Positions 44,544 to 54,853 of a stretch of DNA of 64,000 nt are shown piece by piece (positions within the stretch are counted from its first letter, which is position 1; each line of letters starts with the position of its first letter). The position numbers and the translations under genes are program-made. The notes beneath the pieces were generated by a model that was given only the letters and a program-made list of their open reading frames with translations, was not told the origin of the DNA and searched no databases. The stretch lies in contig NZ_KB899212.1 of NCBI RefSeq assembly GCF_000378085.1, positions 1 to 64,000 of the forward strand. Reading direction: 5' to 3'. The DNA is from Hoylesella loescheii DSM 19665 = JCM 12249 = ATCC 15930 (GTDB lineage: Bacteria > Bacteroidota > Bacteroidia > Bacteroidales > Bacteroidaceae).

Positions 44544-47207
44544 TCATAATATCTTGAATCTCATCTTCATCAATACGCTTCGACCTCTGATACCGTATTG
44601 AGTAATGTAGGAAGAAAGTCCTGACTGTGTAGAATTTAAATAAGTTTGATTGTTGGATAGGTTAGTACATACCAGACTGAACCTTATCCGCTTACAGTTA
44701 TAAATTACTTCAATATCTTCAGAAATATAATTTTTATTGATGGTATTACGGTTATTATAGTATTGATAAATACCAAAATTGAGATCGATGTGGATTGGTA
44801 ACGAGAAAGTCAAGGTTGCTTTGTTTGTAAATTGTGTGAGTTCAGGTATATTGCTACCATCTTTTATTCCTACTGTAGAATTGGCAAATGCTCCTCGATA
44901 GTTTAGTGCAAGAAAAGAATTTAGTACAGCAGAAAAGTCTAGATTGAAAGCCAATATTTTCGATTGACTATCTATCACTTGATCTTGCAAGAGTATAGGA
45001 TTGCTACCGAATATAAATCGCCCTTCCCAACCTATTTTTGAACGTTTCCAATCAAATCCCTTACTTCCCTGGAGAAGTATAAAACATGAATGCCCAATTT
45101 GATTGGTGTGTACACTGTTAAGTATCTCTGTATTGCCTTTATACGAATAGCCATATAGAATTCTTGGAAGAGTATGTGTATAACCAGTAGAAATGTCTAC
45201 AAAGAGCATTGAGAGCAAATTTTTATAATTATAGCTACAACTGCACTGCCACGAGTCTGCATTATATAAATCTTGAGACGTATAGACAGTTTGTACATTA
45301 TATTTAGTTAGGATATTTTGACTGTAAAGTTTGGTAAGGAGGGGAGTATGTGTTGAACGCCATATAGATAAAGATAGCGTGTTATCAGTATTGAGATTGT
45401 AGCGCATTGTCATTTTAGGCGATGTTACTATCTGGTTCTTGGTGCTCAATGTTTTGCCGTTTATTTCTTTTAAAATGCAATGTTGATACAATATTGGGGA
45501 ATATGCATCTATAGAAAATCGCCGGAATTTCACGAAACATTCTACTCCCATACCTGCATCAAAACGAGTCATGCTAAGGTTATTAGCAGCAAATAATGTT
45601 GTTATATCGTTTTCTAATAAACGAGAAAGCTGACTTTCCAATCGGTCGTGATGGACATTCATATTTGTAACAAGATGAATTTGGACAGGTCCAATAATAA
45701 GGGTTTGAAGAAACCTCATCGTATTCTCTGTGTAAAAGTTACATGTTTTAGCATGCTGGTATAGCCCCTTTGAAATGCTGATACTGTCTTCGTTGAATAA
45801 ATCAATATTAACACCAAGCCAATGTGGCTTTTGTGAAAAACCAGTCTTCGAATTTATTTCCATACCTTTGTCATGGTCTCCTCTTTTTATCCAGTGTAGG
45901 TGATTACTCGTATTAAAATAATCCATAGCACTATTTTGGGTGATTTGCTCTTTATTGACTATATTCATTGAATAGTGCTCTCTCTGATAGTTTAATCTGA
46001 TTTGTTCCTTTAGATAATTCATTTTTTTATTGCTTTCAATGCTGAAGTCTAAGTATACCATATGCTCTTTTCTTTTGCCATCGCTGATTTCGTTAAAAGC
46101 TATGGTGGTATTATCAGGCAGGAGATGTTGTACTGTTGTTTGACTATTTCGATTTTCGCAGTCGGTATAATAAGCTGCATTGAGAGCAAGTTCGGCATCT
46201 CTACCGACACGATAAACATTATTATAGTTAAAAGAATGTGAACGATTGAAGTAATATTTTTCTTTACTTATCTCTGGGGGAATAGGAAAACTAATCTGAG
46301 TGAGCATAGGACTGCCTGTATCTCTAAAATCAAACGATTGTAGTTCACTACGAAGATCTTCGCCCGTGTTATTTCCCTTGTAAATGGCAAAAAACTGACT
46401 GTTCTTTTTGAAAAGAGTTGCCATCAAATTATTACTCCATAACATTTTTCTTTCAGCACCACCACTTAGCGTCGCAATAACATTGAACACCCCTTTAACT
46501 CCCTTACGAAGTTTCAAATTTATAGAGGCTTTATCTTCTTCTGTTAAACCTTTTAAAGCCTTAATATCTTGATGGTTCTGAAAAACTTGAACAGTAGCAA
46601 TCGCATTTGGATCTATGTTGTTGGTGGCTATACCATAGCGGTCTTTCATCATATCCATCCCTTCTATATATAAATGCTTAACAGGCTTTCCTTTTACGGA
46701 AATTTCACCTGATTCACCAACAGTAATTCCAGGCATCTTTTTTAACACGTCACCAAGAGAAAGTTCATTTTTAGAAAGAAATGATGAAACGTTGTAATTG
46801 ATAGTGTCTTCTTGAGCATATAATCTAGTACTTTTCACTACAATTTCTTTTAGTATAAATGTTTTTTCTTCTACGATGATATTAAATTCTCTTGTTTTGG
46901 AAGGTATGTAGGCAGTATAGTTGCCTATGTTGAGCCCTGTAGCTACCACTTTTATACTATCACCTTTATATGCACTTTCTATAGAATAAGCCCCGTTTTC
47001 ATCTGATATACAATATGCTGCGATATTATTCAAATCATTAGTAAAATAGATAATTATATTGACATCTACGAGAGGTTTCCCTGCTTTTGTCATTATTTTA
47101 CCCCATAATTTGAAAGGGACTGCTTGTCCAAACACAGGCATATAAATTGTAGCACATAATACAAGTATGCATACTATTTTATTTTTTATTTTATCGGTAG
47201 AAATCAT
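44544..47207 (-). CDS. TonB-dependent-receptor-like outer-membrane barrel with carboxypeptidase-like N-domain
   Basis: The 887-residue protein has a signal peptide ending VFGQ. A carboxypeptidase-regulatory-like beta domain follows (GKIMTKAGKPLVDVNIIIYF, about residues 35-110), then a plug-like domain (LSLGDVLKKMPGITVGESGEISVKGKPVKHLYIEGMD split over about 150-190). A long beta-barrel with alternating aromatic strands ends LMKMRFKIL. Barrels of this kind often accompany GLPGLI proteins. It is the first gene of the RiPP operon, 129 bases before the precursor. Its start lies 38 bases from the IS982-like element, which may have displaced the native promoter. Confidence 0.85.
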   Translation of the reverse strand: MISTDKIKNKIVCILVLCATIYMPVFGQAVPFKLWGKIMTKAGKPLVDVNIIIYFTNDLNNIAAYCISDENGAYSIESAYKGDSIKVVATGLNIGNYTAYIPSKTREFNIIVEEKTFILKEIVVKSTRLYAQEDTINYNVSSFLSKNELSLGDVLKKMPGITVGESGEISVKGKPVKHLYIEGMDMMKDRYGIATNNIDPNAIATVQVFQNHQDIKALKGLTEEDKASINLKLRKGVKGVFNVIATLSGGAERKMLWSNNLMATLFKKNSQFFAIYKGNNTGEDLRSELQSFDFRDTGSPMLTQISFPIPPEISKEKYYFNRSHSFNYNNVYRVGRDAELALNAAYYTDCENRNSQTTVQHLLPDNTTIAFNEISDGKRKEHMVYLDFSIESNKKMNYLKEQIRLNYQREHYSMNIVNKEQITQNSAMDYFNTSNHLHWIKRGDHDKGMEINSKTGFSQKPHWLGVNIDLFNEDSISISKGLYQHAKTCNFYTENTMRFLQTLIIGPVQIHLVTNMNVHHDRLESQLSRLLENDITTLFAANNLSMTRFDAGMGVECFVKFRRFSIDAYSPILYQHCILKEINGKTLSTKNQIVTSPKMTMRYNLNTDNTLSLSIWRSTHTPLLTKLYSQNILTKYNVQTVYTSQDLYNADSWQCSCSYNYKNLLSMLFVDISTGYTHTLPRILYGYSYKGNTEILNSVHTNQIGHSCFILLQGSKGFDWKRSKIGWEGRFIFGSNPILLQDQVIDSQSKILAFNLDFSAVLNSFLALNYRGAFANSTVGIKDGSNIPELTQFTNKATLTFSLPIHIDLNFGIYQYYNNRNTINKNYISEDIEVIYNCKRIRFSLVCTNLSNNQTYLNSTQSGLSSYITQYGIRGRSVLMKMRFKIL

Positions 47208-47244
47208 TTTGGCAACATTTTATAAAATAGATATTACATATTAA

Positions 47245-48275
47245 TTAACGTGAGTTCGATGAATTATAAGTGTCTATAAATTTGGTGATTAGCGAAATTT
47301 GTTGTAACTTTAAGGTGTTAACATTCAAATAATTACAAACAAAAATCGCTATGATCACCGAGGACAAAGTTACTGAAATATTTTGTATGGCAGATGACTT
47401 CTGCAAGTTTTTTGATGCAATGACGGCAAAATATACGCTAAAACCTATTGGAAAAAGAAAATATCAGCGAAGTTCCACCATGTCAAAAGCAGAAGTCATG
47501 CTGATAATGATTCTTTTTCACGATTCTGGCTATCGCTGCTTTAAGCATTTCTATCCTGAAAAAGTATGCAAGCATCTTCGCCACCTCTTTCCCAAAGTTG
47601 TTTCTTACAACCGTTTAGTAGAATTGGAAAGGGAAGTAGCAATACCCTTAACCTTGTTTATCAAGAAAGTCCTGTTGGGAAAATGCACGGGCATAAGCTT
47701 TGTTGACAGTACACCCTTACGCGTCTGCAGGAATCAAAGAATACATATTCACAAAGTTTTCAAGGGTATAGCCCAAAGAGGGAAATGCTCTATGGGTTGG
47801 TTCTTCGGTTTCAAATTGCACTTGATTTGCAATGAGAAAGGAGAGCTTCTCAACTTTATGATAACGCCGGGAGATGTTGATGACCGTAAGCCTTTGGAAT
47901 ACAAAGCATTCATAGATTTCATCTATGGTAAGCTGGTCGGTGATAAAGGGTACATCGGCAAGAACCTCTTTCAAAGGCTTTTCGTTGACGGAATACAGCT
48001 TATTACCAAGTTGAAAAGTAACATGAAAGGAGCTTTGATGAGCGTTTCAGACAGACTTTTACTCAGAAAAAGAGCCATTATAGAAACTGTGAATGATGAA
48101 CTTAAAAACATCGCACAGGTAGAGCACTCCAGGCATAGATGCTTTGACAATTTCATCGTCAACTTATTAGGTGCCATTGCAGCTTATTGCCTGTTTCCTA
48201 AGAAACCGTGCATCAATCTCAATAGGACTTTTGACACACAACTTACGTTGTTCTGAATTCGTCGAACTCACGTTA
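47245..48275 (+). mobile_element. IS982-like insertion sequence, apparently complete
   Basis: Terminal inverted repeats of about 20 bases (left TTAACGTGAGTTCGATGAAT, right its complement with one mismatch) flank one transposase gene. The element is about 1030 bases. No convincing target duplication is visible because both flanks are AT rich. A promoter-like TAAATTTG lies at 47277-47284. The same ends, without any interior, form the scar at 41835-41863. Confidence 0.85.
47351..48256 (+). CDS. IS982-family transposase
   Basis: The 301-residue DDE enzyme appears intact. The N-terminal part has RSSTMSKAEVMLIMILFHDSGYRCFKHFY. Catalytic Asp candidates are in SFVDSTPLRVC and GDKGYIGKNLF, and the Glu in RAIIETVNDELKN. 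It ends FDTQLTLF, close to the right inverted repeat. The motif spacing fits IS982; an IS5-like assignment is less likely. It points away from the RiPP operon, whose first gene starts on the other side of the left end. Confidence 0.88.
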   Translation: MITEDKVTEIFCMADDFCKFFDAMTAKYTLKPIGKRKYQRSSTMSKAEVMLIMILFHDSGYRCFKHFYPEKVCKHLRHLFPKVVSYNRLVELEREVAIPLTLFIKKVLLGKCTGISFVDSTPLRVCRNQRIHIHKVFKGIAQRGKCSMGWFFGFKLHLICNEKGELLNFMITPGDVDDRKPLEYKAFIDFIYGKLVGDKGYIGKNLFQRLFVDGIQLITKLKSNMKGALMSVSDRLLLRKRAIIETVNDELKNIAQVEHSRHRCFDNFIVNLLGAIAAYCLFPKKPCINLNRTFDTQLTLF

Positions 48276-48345
48276 AATATTTCCCCTCTTTTGCCATACA
48301 TATTGGCCTACAACTGCGTATAGATGTATAGCTTTCGTGAATTCG

Positions 48346-48437
48346 GGATAAGATGCGATGGCTATAGAGCAAGATTAGATAAAAAATGAATGTCGATCTC
48401 ATCAATTACCGCCCAGTGGTAGTTGACATAACGAGTC
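48346..48437 (+). repeat. About 90-bp repeat, right copy, inverted relative to 41000-41090
   Basis: It shares GAATTCGGGATAAGAT, AGATTAGATAAAAA and GTAGTTGACATAACG with the minus strand of 41000-41090. It lies about 70 bases beyond the IS982-like element and marks the point where composition returns to that of the chromosome. The gap 48276-48619 otherwise holds only the terminator at 48485. Confidence 0.7.
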
Positions 48438-48484
48438 GCTCTTATGCCAAACTCGCGCATCGTTTGTTATCTAGGCAAAAAAAT

Positions 48485-48514
48485 AATCCTGTGCAACAGC
48501 CGTTGCACAGGATT
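48485..48514 (-). terminator. Rho-independent terminator of the first lipoprotein gene
   Basis: AATCCTGTGCAAC pairs with GTTGCACAGGATT over a 4-base loop. On the minus strand it is followed by a run of seven T, as expected for a transcript from 49186. Confidence 0.8.
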
Positions 48515-48619
48515 GATTCTTTGGGGAATTGGTATCATGCCCTTCTCCCAAGTATTCTCTTTTTAGAGCAACGCCGTACCCAAAAAGGAGGCGTTAGGGC
48601 GTTTTAATGGCTGATACTA

Positions 48620-49186
48620 TTATTCCTTAACTACTTTCATCTCACCTTCATAAAGGAAGCCAAGGTCGTACACAGCACCTTTATCAGTGCCATCTACTTT
48701 ACCTTCTAACTTGATATGGATGCTGTTGTCGGATTTTTTTACGACAAAAAGGCTGCCTTTTTGAAAGACGGGGTATCTTTCTTCACCCTCATTATATTTG
48801 TTGTCTGGCTTGCTCCATGTATCAATCTTCCTGTTTCCAGCCTGATCATCGTACATTACTTCCCAGTACTTGGGCGTATCTTCTTTCTTGGATAGGTCTA
48901 TCACCTTGTTGAAGAAGACTTTCTCATTCAATAGAAAACGCAGCTCTTCCATGCGATCGTTATCGAAGAATACCTTGATTTTGTAGATGCATTCGTCGTC
49001 TGTATAGCATACCACTTCTTTTACGGCGACCTCCCTGCCATTAATGATTAGGGCATTTTGCTTGAGTTGCGGCTCGTCGTCCTTGTTGTCGCTTGAGCAA
49101 GCAGAGAAAGCCATGCTCACCATCACTACTGTTACTAACGCGAAAATAGACTTCGCGCAATTCACTAAGAAAATCTTTTTACTCAT
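48620..49186 (-). CDS. Lipoprotein of unknown function, paralogue of 49600-50184
   Basis: The 188-residue protein has a lipoprotein signal with lipobox Cys30 (MAFSAC). Its N-terminus shares N/C-CAKSIF with the next gene, and the rest aligns in layout: an acidic linker, strand pairs, a central I-D-L segment and a C-terminal YEG motif (FLYEGEMKVV). It is probably anchored in the outer or inner membrane leaflet facing the periplasm or outside. I do not recognise the family. It has its own promoter and terminator, so the pair are separate transcripts. Confidence 0.75.
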   Translation of the reverse strand: MSKKIFLVNCAKSIFALVTVVMVSMAFSACSSDNKDDEPQLKQNALIINGREVAVKEVVCYTDDECIYKIKVFFDNDRMEELRFLLNEKVFFNKVIDLSKKEDTPKYWEVMYDDQAGNRKIDTWSKPDNKYNEGEERYPVFQKGSLFVVKKSDNSIHIKLEGKVDGTDKGAVYDLGFLYEGEMKVVKE

Positions 49187-49317
49187 TTGTTAGTACATTT
49201 TAATTGTTAAAGAATATATGTTAAGATTTCATTCATTAGGCTACTTTATCCTCTCATATTCATGGCGAACGGCCTACAAAGCTCGTTCAAAGTTCTTCCC
49301 AGCACTTTATCTACCTA

Positions 49318-49372
49318 TGAAGTGAACTTCATTTCATGATGCAAAGTTAGCACTTTTTTTTATATATGCAAT
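49318..49372 (-). promoter_or_regulatory. Promoter and near-palindromic site of the first lipoprotein gene
   Basis: On the minus strand, ATTG (49369-49372) and TAACTTTG (49342-49349) are 19 bases apart. Just inside the transcript lies TGAAGT-GA-ACTTCA (49318-49331), a near-palindrome that also occurs at the paralogue. It may be an operator or an mRNA hairpin. Confidence 0.6.
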
Positions 49373-49490
49373 GAAATTAGTAATTAAAAGTTAGGCTTAT
49401 TGTGGATGTTCTGTGGCTCTGCAAGGTTCCTCGCTTAAAAACGACGTGGGAACCGAAGCATTTCTTGGTATGATTAAGTTGAAAAAATAC

Positions 49491-49526
49491 CGCGGGGACA
49501 AGCCGTTTCCACAGCTTGTCCCCGCG
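49491..49526 (-). terminator. Terminator of the second lipoprotein gene
   Basis: CGCGGGGACAAGC and GCTTGTCCCCGCG form a 13-bp stem. On the minus strand it is followed by GTATTTTTT, and on the plus strand by TTTT, so it may act both ways. The stem is nearly the same as the one after miaB at 50494. Confidence 0.8.
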
Positions 49527-49599
49527 TTTTCTGTTGGTCGGCAATTAATAGTTAACAGGTAGATAGGTTTCTAGTCCCTATCTTTGCACAAGTATTACC

Positions 49600-50184
49600 T
49601 TAATCTTCTAATTCGCCGATTTTCTTTAAAGGACCTTCATAATTGATGGTGAGGGTATGCAACTTGCCGATTTTGTCCACCACCTGCCCCCCTTTTAGCA
49701 GAATTGTGGTGCTGTCTTTATTGATCTTTGTATAGTAAAGTGTGCCACTGTTGAATACGGGTTCGGGCTTTTCCCACTTCTCAAAGAAACTCTCTGGCTT
49801 GCCAGAAGCATTAATCGTTCTTTCGCCTTTCTCGTTAGCGTATTCCACTTGCCAATACCAATGGGCCCGACGCTCTGTCTCCCTAGCGGTCAGATCTATT
49901 TCGTCGTAAAGGTGAAGCTCTTGATTAAGGGCCAAAAGGATGCGTTCTTTTCCGTCTTTTGATAGAAAAAGCTCAATTTTGGTATTTTTATAGCAATCCC
50001 AGATTTCGTATTCGCCAGAATGTATGGTTTTCTTCGCTCCGTCTAAAACTACGAAATTCTCCTTGGTTGGCTGTTCCTCTTGCTCGTCTTTTGAACAACT
50101 CGTTAAGGCAACGCTTGCCATCATTACTGCTGAGAACACGAAGATTGACTTCGCGCAGCACGCTAAGAAATTACTCTTATTCAT
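49600..50184 (-). CDS. Lipoprotein of unknown function, paralogue of 48620-49186
   Basis: The 194-residue protein has a lipoprotein signal with lipobox Cys30 (ALTSC), the same position as in its neighbour, and the shared CAKSIF. The mature part begins with an acidic linker (SKDEQEEQP), has several beta strands and ends ITINYEGPL-like (LTINYEGPLKKIGELED). Function unknown. Tandem arrangement with matching upstream sequences indicates duplication of the whole gene plus its promoter. Confidence 0.75.
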   Translation of the reverse strand: MNKSNFLACCAKSIFVFSAVMMASVALTSCSKDEQEEQPTKENFVVLDGAKKTIHSGEYEIWDCYKNTKIELFLSKDGKERILLALNQELHLYDEIDLTARETERRAHWYWQVEYANEKGERTINASGKPESFFEKWEKPEPVFNSGTLYYTKINKDSTTILLKGGQVVDKIGKLHTLTINYEGPLKKIGELED

Positions 50185-50316
50185 TGTTGGTACATTTTAT
50201 TGTTAAAAGATATCGGTTTTGAACTAATCGGTTGGGTTAGTTCGTATTGTCTTTTCGTGGTAAAACGCCTTAAAAAAATGGCGGGTAAAGCTCGTTTCTG
50301 GTATTTTGACTCTTTG

Positions 50317-50371
50317 TGAAGTGCACTTCATCTATCGTTGCAAAGTTAGTGATTTTTTCTTTACGCGCAAT
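50317..50371 (-). promoter_or_regulatory. Promoter and palindromic site of the second lipoprotein gene
   Basis: On the minus strand, ATTG (50368-50371) and TAACTTTG (50341-50348) are 19 bases apart. The downstream TGAAGTGCACTTCA (50317-50330) is a perfect 14-bp palindrome. Spacing and sequence match those at 49318-49372, and the flanking bases further upstream are also alike. Confidence 0.65.
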
Positions 50372-50493
50372 GAAGTTGGCAATTAAAGTTAGGCTTATTG
50401 TAGATGTTTTATGGGCAGGCAAGGTTGTTTTCTTCAAAGGGCCAGCTTGGAGATCTAAGTGAATCTTGGGTGTTATTGACGTGCAAAAACATT

Positions 50494-50527
50494 GCGGGGA
50501 CAAGCCGCTTCTGCAGCTTGTCCCCGC
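50494..50527 (-). terminator. Terminator of miaB
   Basis: GCGGGGACAAGC and GCTTGTCCCCGC form a 12-bp stem 23 bases after the miaB stop on the minus strand, followed by a short T-run. The stem repeats that at 49491-49526. Confidence 0.75.
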
Positions 50528-50549
50528 ACATTGCTTTATGTTATGGTTC

Positions 50550-51872
<1,323 letters not shown>

Positions 51873-51928
51873 TACTTTTGTTGTTGGAAAAGTGGGTTAG
51901 GCCATGCCTAACCGTTGTTATCGTCTTG

Positions 51929-51936
51929 CAAAGGTA
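51929..51936 (-). promoter_or_regulatory. -7 element of the miaB promoter
   Basis: Minus-strand TACCTTTG fits TAnnTTTG, about 57 bases before the miaB start. No good -33 element is seen 19-21 bases upstream. Confidence 0.4.
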
Positions 51937-52101
51937 CTACATTTTTCGGGAAAAAGGGTAGGGAAGAAGTCAGAAAGTGATGCTCTTGGCCGTGTTGCCG
52001 CATCCCTTTTCTTCCTCCTTGTTGTGGTTGGCGCTGTATGCTTTGCCCATCCCAAGCACACATAAAATTCAACTTACGTTACCTTTTTCTTGCTAAAAGG
52101 C

Positions 52102-52132
52102 TTGGCTGTTGCAAAAAAATAGCCTAAATTTG
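52102..52132 (+). promoter_or_regulatory. Promoter of fhs
   Basis: TTG (52102-52104) and TAAATTTG (52125-52132) are 20 bases apart, about 50 bases before the fhs start. The 51873-52182 gap is a divergent promoter region shared with miaB. Confidence 0.6.
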
Positions 52133-52182
52133 AGCCCGAGTTAATTAAACCCAAGTATTACTACACTAAGCTTTATACATCT

Positions 52183-53850
52183 ATGAAGACAGATTTCGAG
52201 ATAGCTCGCGAGGCCACCTTACTGCCCATTTACGACATTGCCACAAAGGCCGGCATATCGGCAATTGAGCTAGAACCCTACGGTAAGCATATTGCCAAAG
52301 TGCCCTACACGCTCATTGATGAAGAGCGAGTGAAGAAATGCAACCTCATCTTGGTTACTTCTATCACGCCCACCAAGAGCGGAAACGGCAAAACCACCGT
52401 TAGCGTGGGCTTGGCACTGGGTATGAACCGCATCGGAAAGAATGCCGTGGTGGCCCTGCGTGAACCTTCACTCGGTCCGTGCTTTGGAATGAAGGGCGGC
52501 GCAGCTGGTGGTGGCTATGCACAGGTGCTGCCAATGGAGAAGATTAACCTGCATTTTACGGGCGATTTTCATGCCATCACCTCGGCCAACAACATGATCG
52601 CCGCCCTGCTAGACAATTATATATACCAACACCAAGACGATGGATTCGGCATGAAAGAAGTGCTGTGGCGCCGCGTTCTTGATGTGAACGACCGCAATCT
52701 GCGTACCATCGTTACTGGGTTGGGCGGTAAAACTGACGGCATCGTTACCGAAGGGGGCTTCGATATCACGCCCGCCTCGGAGATAATGGCCATCTTCTGC
52801 TTGGCAACAAGCGAGGAAGACCTGCGCCGACGCATTGATAACGTGCTGCTGGGCATAACGCTTCAAGGCCAACCTTTCACGGTTAAGGATCTTGGCGTTG
52901 GTGGAGCTATCGTCGCCATCTTGCACGATGCCATCCATCCCAATATGGTTCAAACCATCGAGAACACACCCGCATTCATCCATGGCGGTCCGTTCGCCAA
53001 CATTGCACATGGTTGCAACAGTGTGTTGGCTACCAAAATGGCCATGACCTTCGGCGATTATGCCATCACGGAGGCAGGTTTCGGTGCCGACTTGGGTGCT
53101 GAAAAGTTCTTCGACATTAAGTGCCGAAAGGCGGGAATCTCGCCAAAACTCACAGTTTTGGTGGCTACCGCGCAGGCTTTGAAGATGCACGGAGGCGTGA
53201 ACGAAAAGGAAATAAAGGCGCCCAACGTGGAAGGTGTGCGTCGCGGATTGGCCAATATGGACAAGCACATTGCCAACATGCGGACTTTCGGACAAACGGT
53301 GGTGGTGTGCCTTAACCGCTTTGCAACCGATACGGATGAAGAATTGGACATCATTCGCCGTCATTGCGAGGAGCAGGGCGTGGGTTTCGCGCTCAACACA
53401 GCCTTTGGCGAGGGCGGAAAAGGTGCTGAAGAGATTGCACGACTGGTGGTGGAAACCATTGAGAAAAATCCTTCGAAACCGCTGCAAATGCTCTACGACG
53501 ATACCGACGACATCGAAACGAAGGTGCGCAAAATTGCCCAAAACATCTATGGGGCAAACGATGTGGTGCTGAAACCTGCTGCCAAGAAGAAGTTGGCACG
53601 TATAAAGGAACTGGGTTTGGAACATTTCCCCGTGTGCGTGGCCAAAACGCAATATTCGTTTTCTGAAGATGCGAAGGCCTACGGACTGCCAACCAATTTC
53701 GATATCACCATCCGCGACTTCGTTATCAACACGGGTTCGGAGATGATTGTGGCCGTTGCTGGCGACATTATGCGCATGCCTGGACTGCCAAAGAGTCCGC
53801 AGGCCGAACGCATCGACGTTGTGAACGGCGTTATCGAAGGATTGTCGTAA
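52183..53850 (+). CDS. fhs: Formate-tetrahydrofolate ligase
   Basis: Makes 10-formyl-THF from formate, THF and ATP. The 555-residue protein shows the ATP loop [55 protein letters not shown] and [19 protein letters not shown] are the conserved blocks of this enzyme. Length is as expected. It is a single-gene transcript between its own promoter and the hairpin at 53883. A long frame on the opposite strand (52609-53955) is a shadow. Confidence 0.97.
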   Translation: MKTDFEIAREATLLPIYDIATKAGISAIELEPYGKHIAKVPYTLIDEERVKKCNLILVTSITPTKSGNGKTTVSVGLALGMNRIGKNAVVALREPSLGPCFGMKGGAAGGGYAQVLPMEKINLHFTGDFHAITSANNMIAALLDNYIYQHQDDGFGMKEVLWRRVLDVNDRNLRTIVTGLGGKTDGIVTEGGFDITPASEIMAIFCLATSEEDLRRRIDNVLLGITLQGQPFTVKDLGVGGAIVAILHDAIHPNMVQTIENTPAFIHGGPFANIAHGCNSVLATKMAMTFGDYAITEAGFGADLGAEKFFDIKCRKAGISPKLTVLVATAQALKMHGGVNEKEIKAPNVEGVRRGLANMDKHIANMRTFGQTVVVCLNRFATDTDEELDIIRRHCEEQGVGFALNTAFGEGGKGAEEIARLVVETIEKNPSKPLQMLYDDTDDIETKVRKIAQNIYGANDVVLKPAAKKKLARIKELGLEHFPVCVAKTQYSFSEDAKAYGLPTNFDITIRDFVINTGSEMIVAVAGDIMRMPGLPKSPQAERIDVVNGVIEGLS

Positions 53851-53882
53851 GGCGAAGAAGGCTTTAAGGAACTCACCCTCAA

Positions 53883-53905
53883 CCCCTCTCCGATAAGGGG
53901 AGGGG
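53883..53905 (+). terminator. Hairpin after fhs
   Basis: CCCCTCTCC and GGGGAGGGG pair (one G-T) across GATAA, 33 bases after the stop. A related CCCCTCTCC/GGAGAGGGG hairpin is at 63788-63810. There is no U-tract, so termination is uncertain. Confidence 0.4.
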
Positions 53906-54107
53906 TATAATACGCCTTGCCGTATCATATACGCGGGGCTCGGGCAACACGGCAAACTGTGGTTGTTTTGTTAAGCAATGATATTGTGTTGACAAGCAAC
54001 AAGTAAGTTGTTGGTGATATCTAGTTGGCTCGGTCTACGCTATTTGCAAGACGGGAAATAAGCTCTAAAACACGGCTTTTTCAGTCCCCGTATCGTTCCC
54101 GCTATGT

Positions 54108-54201
54108 TGTACTCCTGTTACTTCTTATGTGTAATCTTGTTCCAGTTCAACTGTAACACGGTTCTTTCTTATCTGTAATAGGAGTACACCATAGTGATAA
54201 C
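54108..54201. repeat. 22-bp periodic array of inverted half-sites, mixed hexamers
   Basis: Left half-sites start at 54117 (GTTACT), 54139 (GTTCCA), 54161 (GTTCTT) and 54183 (AGTACA). Right half-sites start at 54108 (TGTACT), 54130 (TGTAAT), 54152 (TGTAAC), 54174 (TGTAAT) and 54196 (GATAAC). All steps are exactly 22 bp. AGTACA and GATAAC occupy the same registers as in the arrays at 9656 and 41424. The rest of the 53851-54808 gap shows no gene I can support. Confidence 0.78.
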
Positions 54202-54808
54202 GATGCGCGAACAGCTAAAACATGGCTCAATACCTTTCTAAACGCTCTCTTACCTCCCGTCTATAGCCTTGCGGTGCGTTGTTATACGGCGCACTCGTTA
54301 TATGCAAATGCACCTAGCGCGTTTGCTCATTGTTATATATGGGCATAGAAATATCGCCTGCATGTTTGTGCATGGACTTCGTATAAGCTTGATAACACGC
54401 ACTTGAATAAGCTTGGAACATCACGGCTTGACGTCCCAAAGCTCTACCGTTTGGCAAGTTCATGCATTGATAAAGAGGTAAAGGCGCAATGCCATTTGCT
54501 CCCTTCTCCCTCTTTAAGAGGGGTTGGGGTTAGGTTTTTCTCCTGCTTCCATGCCCTCCTCCAAAAGCCTTTCAACCCCATAACAATGTTAAATTAAGAG
54601 AACCTCTCGTTGCTGCGTTTTTTTTCTGTTTTACCGAATTGCCTGCGTTTGTTCACCTTATTTAATAGTTGGGCAAATCTTTCTTGATGCGGTTATTATG
54701 TGAAGTCGTAAAACAAACGGAGTAAAAACGATGGACGAAAAAATGTTCTGTTTCCGCCTTTTGTGATGAATGGCAGAATGCACTTATGTATTAAATTGTG
54801 TAAAATCC

Positions 54809-54840
54809 TTTGGTTGTTACGTGTTAAAAGCATAACTTTG
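54809..54840 (+). promoter_or_regulatory. Promoter of the tRNA-Gly/tRNA-Leu unit
   Basis: TTTG (54809-54812) and TAACTTTG (54833-54840) are 20 bases apart, a full match to the Bacteroidetes consensus. The first tRNA begins 13 bases after the -7 element. Confidence 0.8.
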
Positions 54841-54853
54841 CACACATCATTGC

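Noticed and set aside
52609..53955. 448-codon minus-strand frame opposite fhs
   Set aside because: It is the antisense of a fully conserved formate-THF ligase, has His/Gln-rich composition and no family features.
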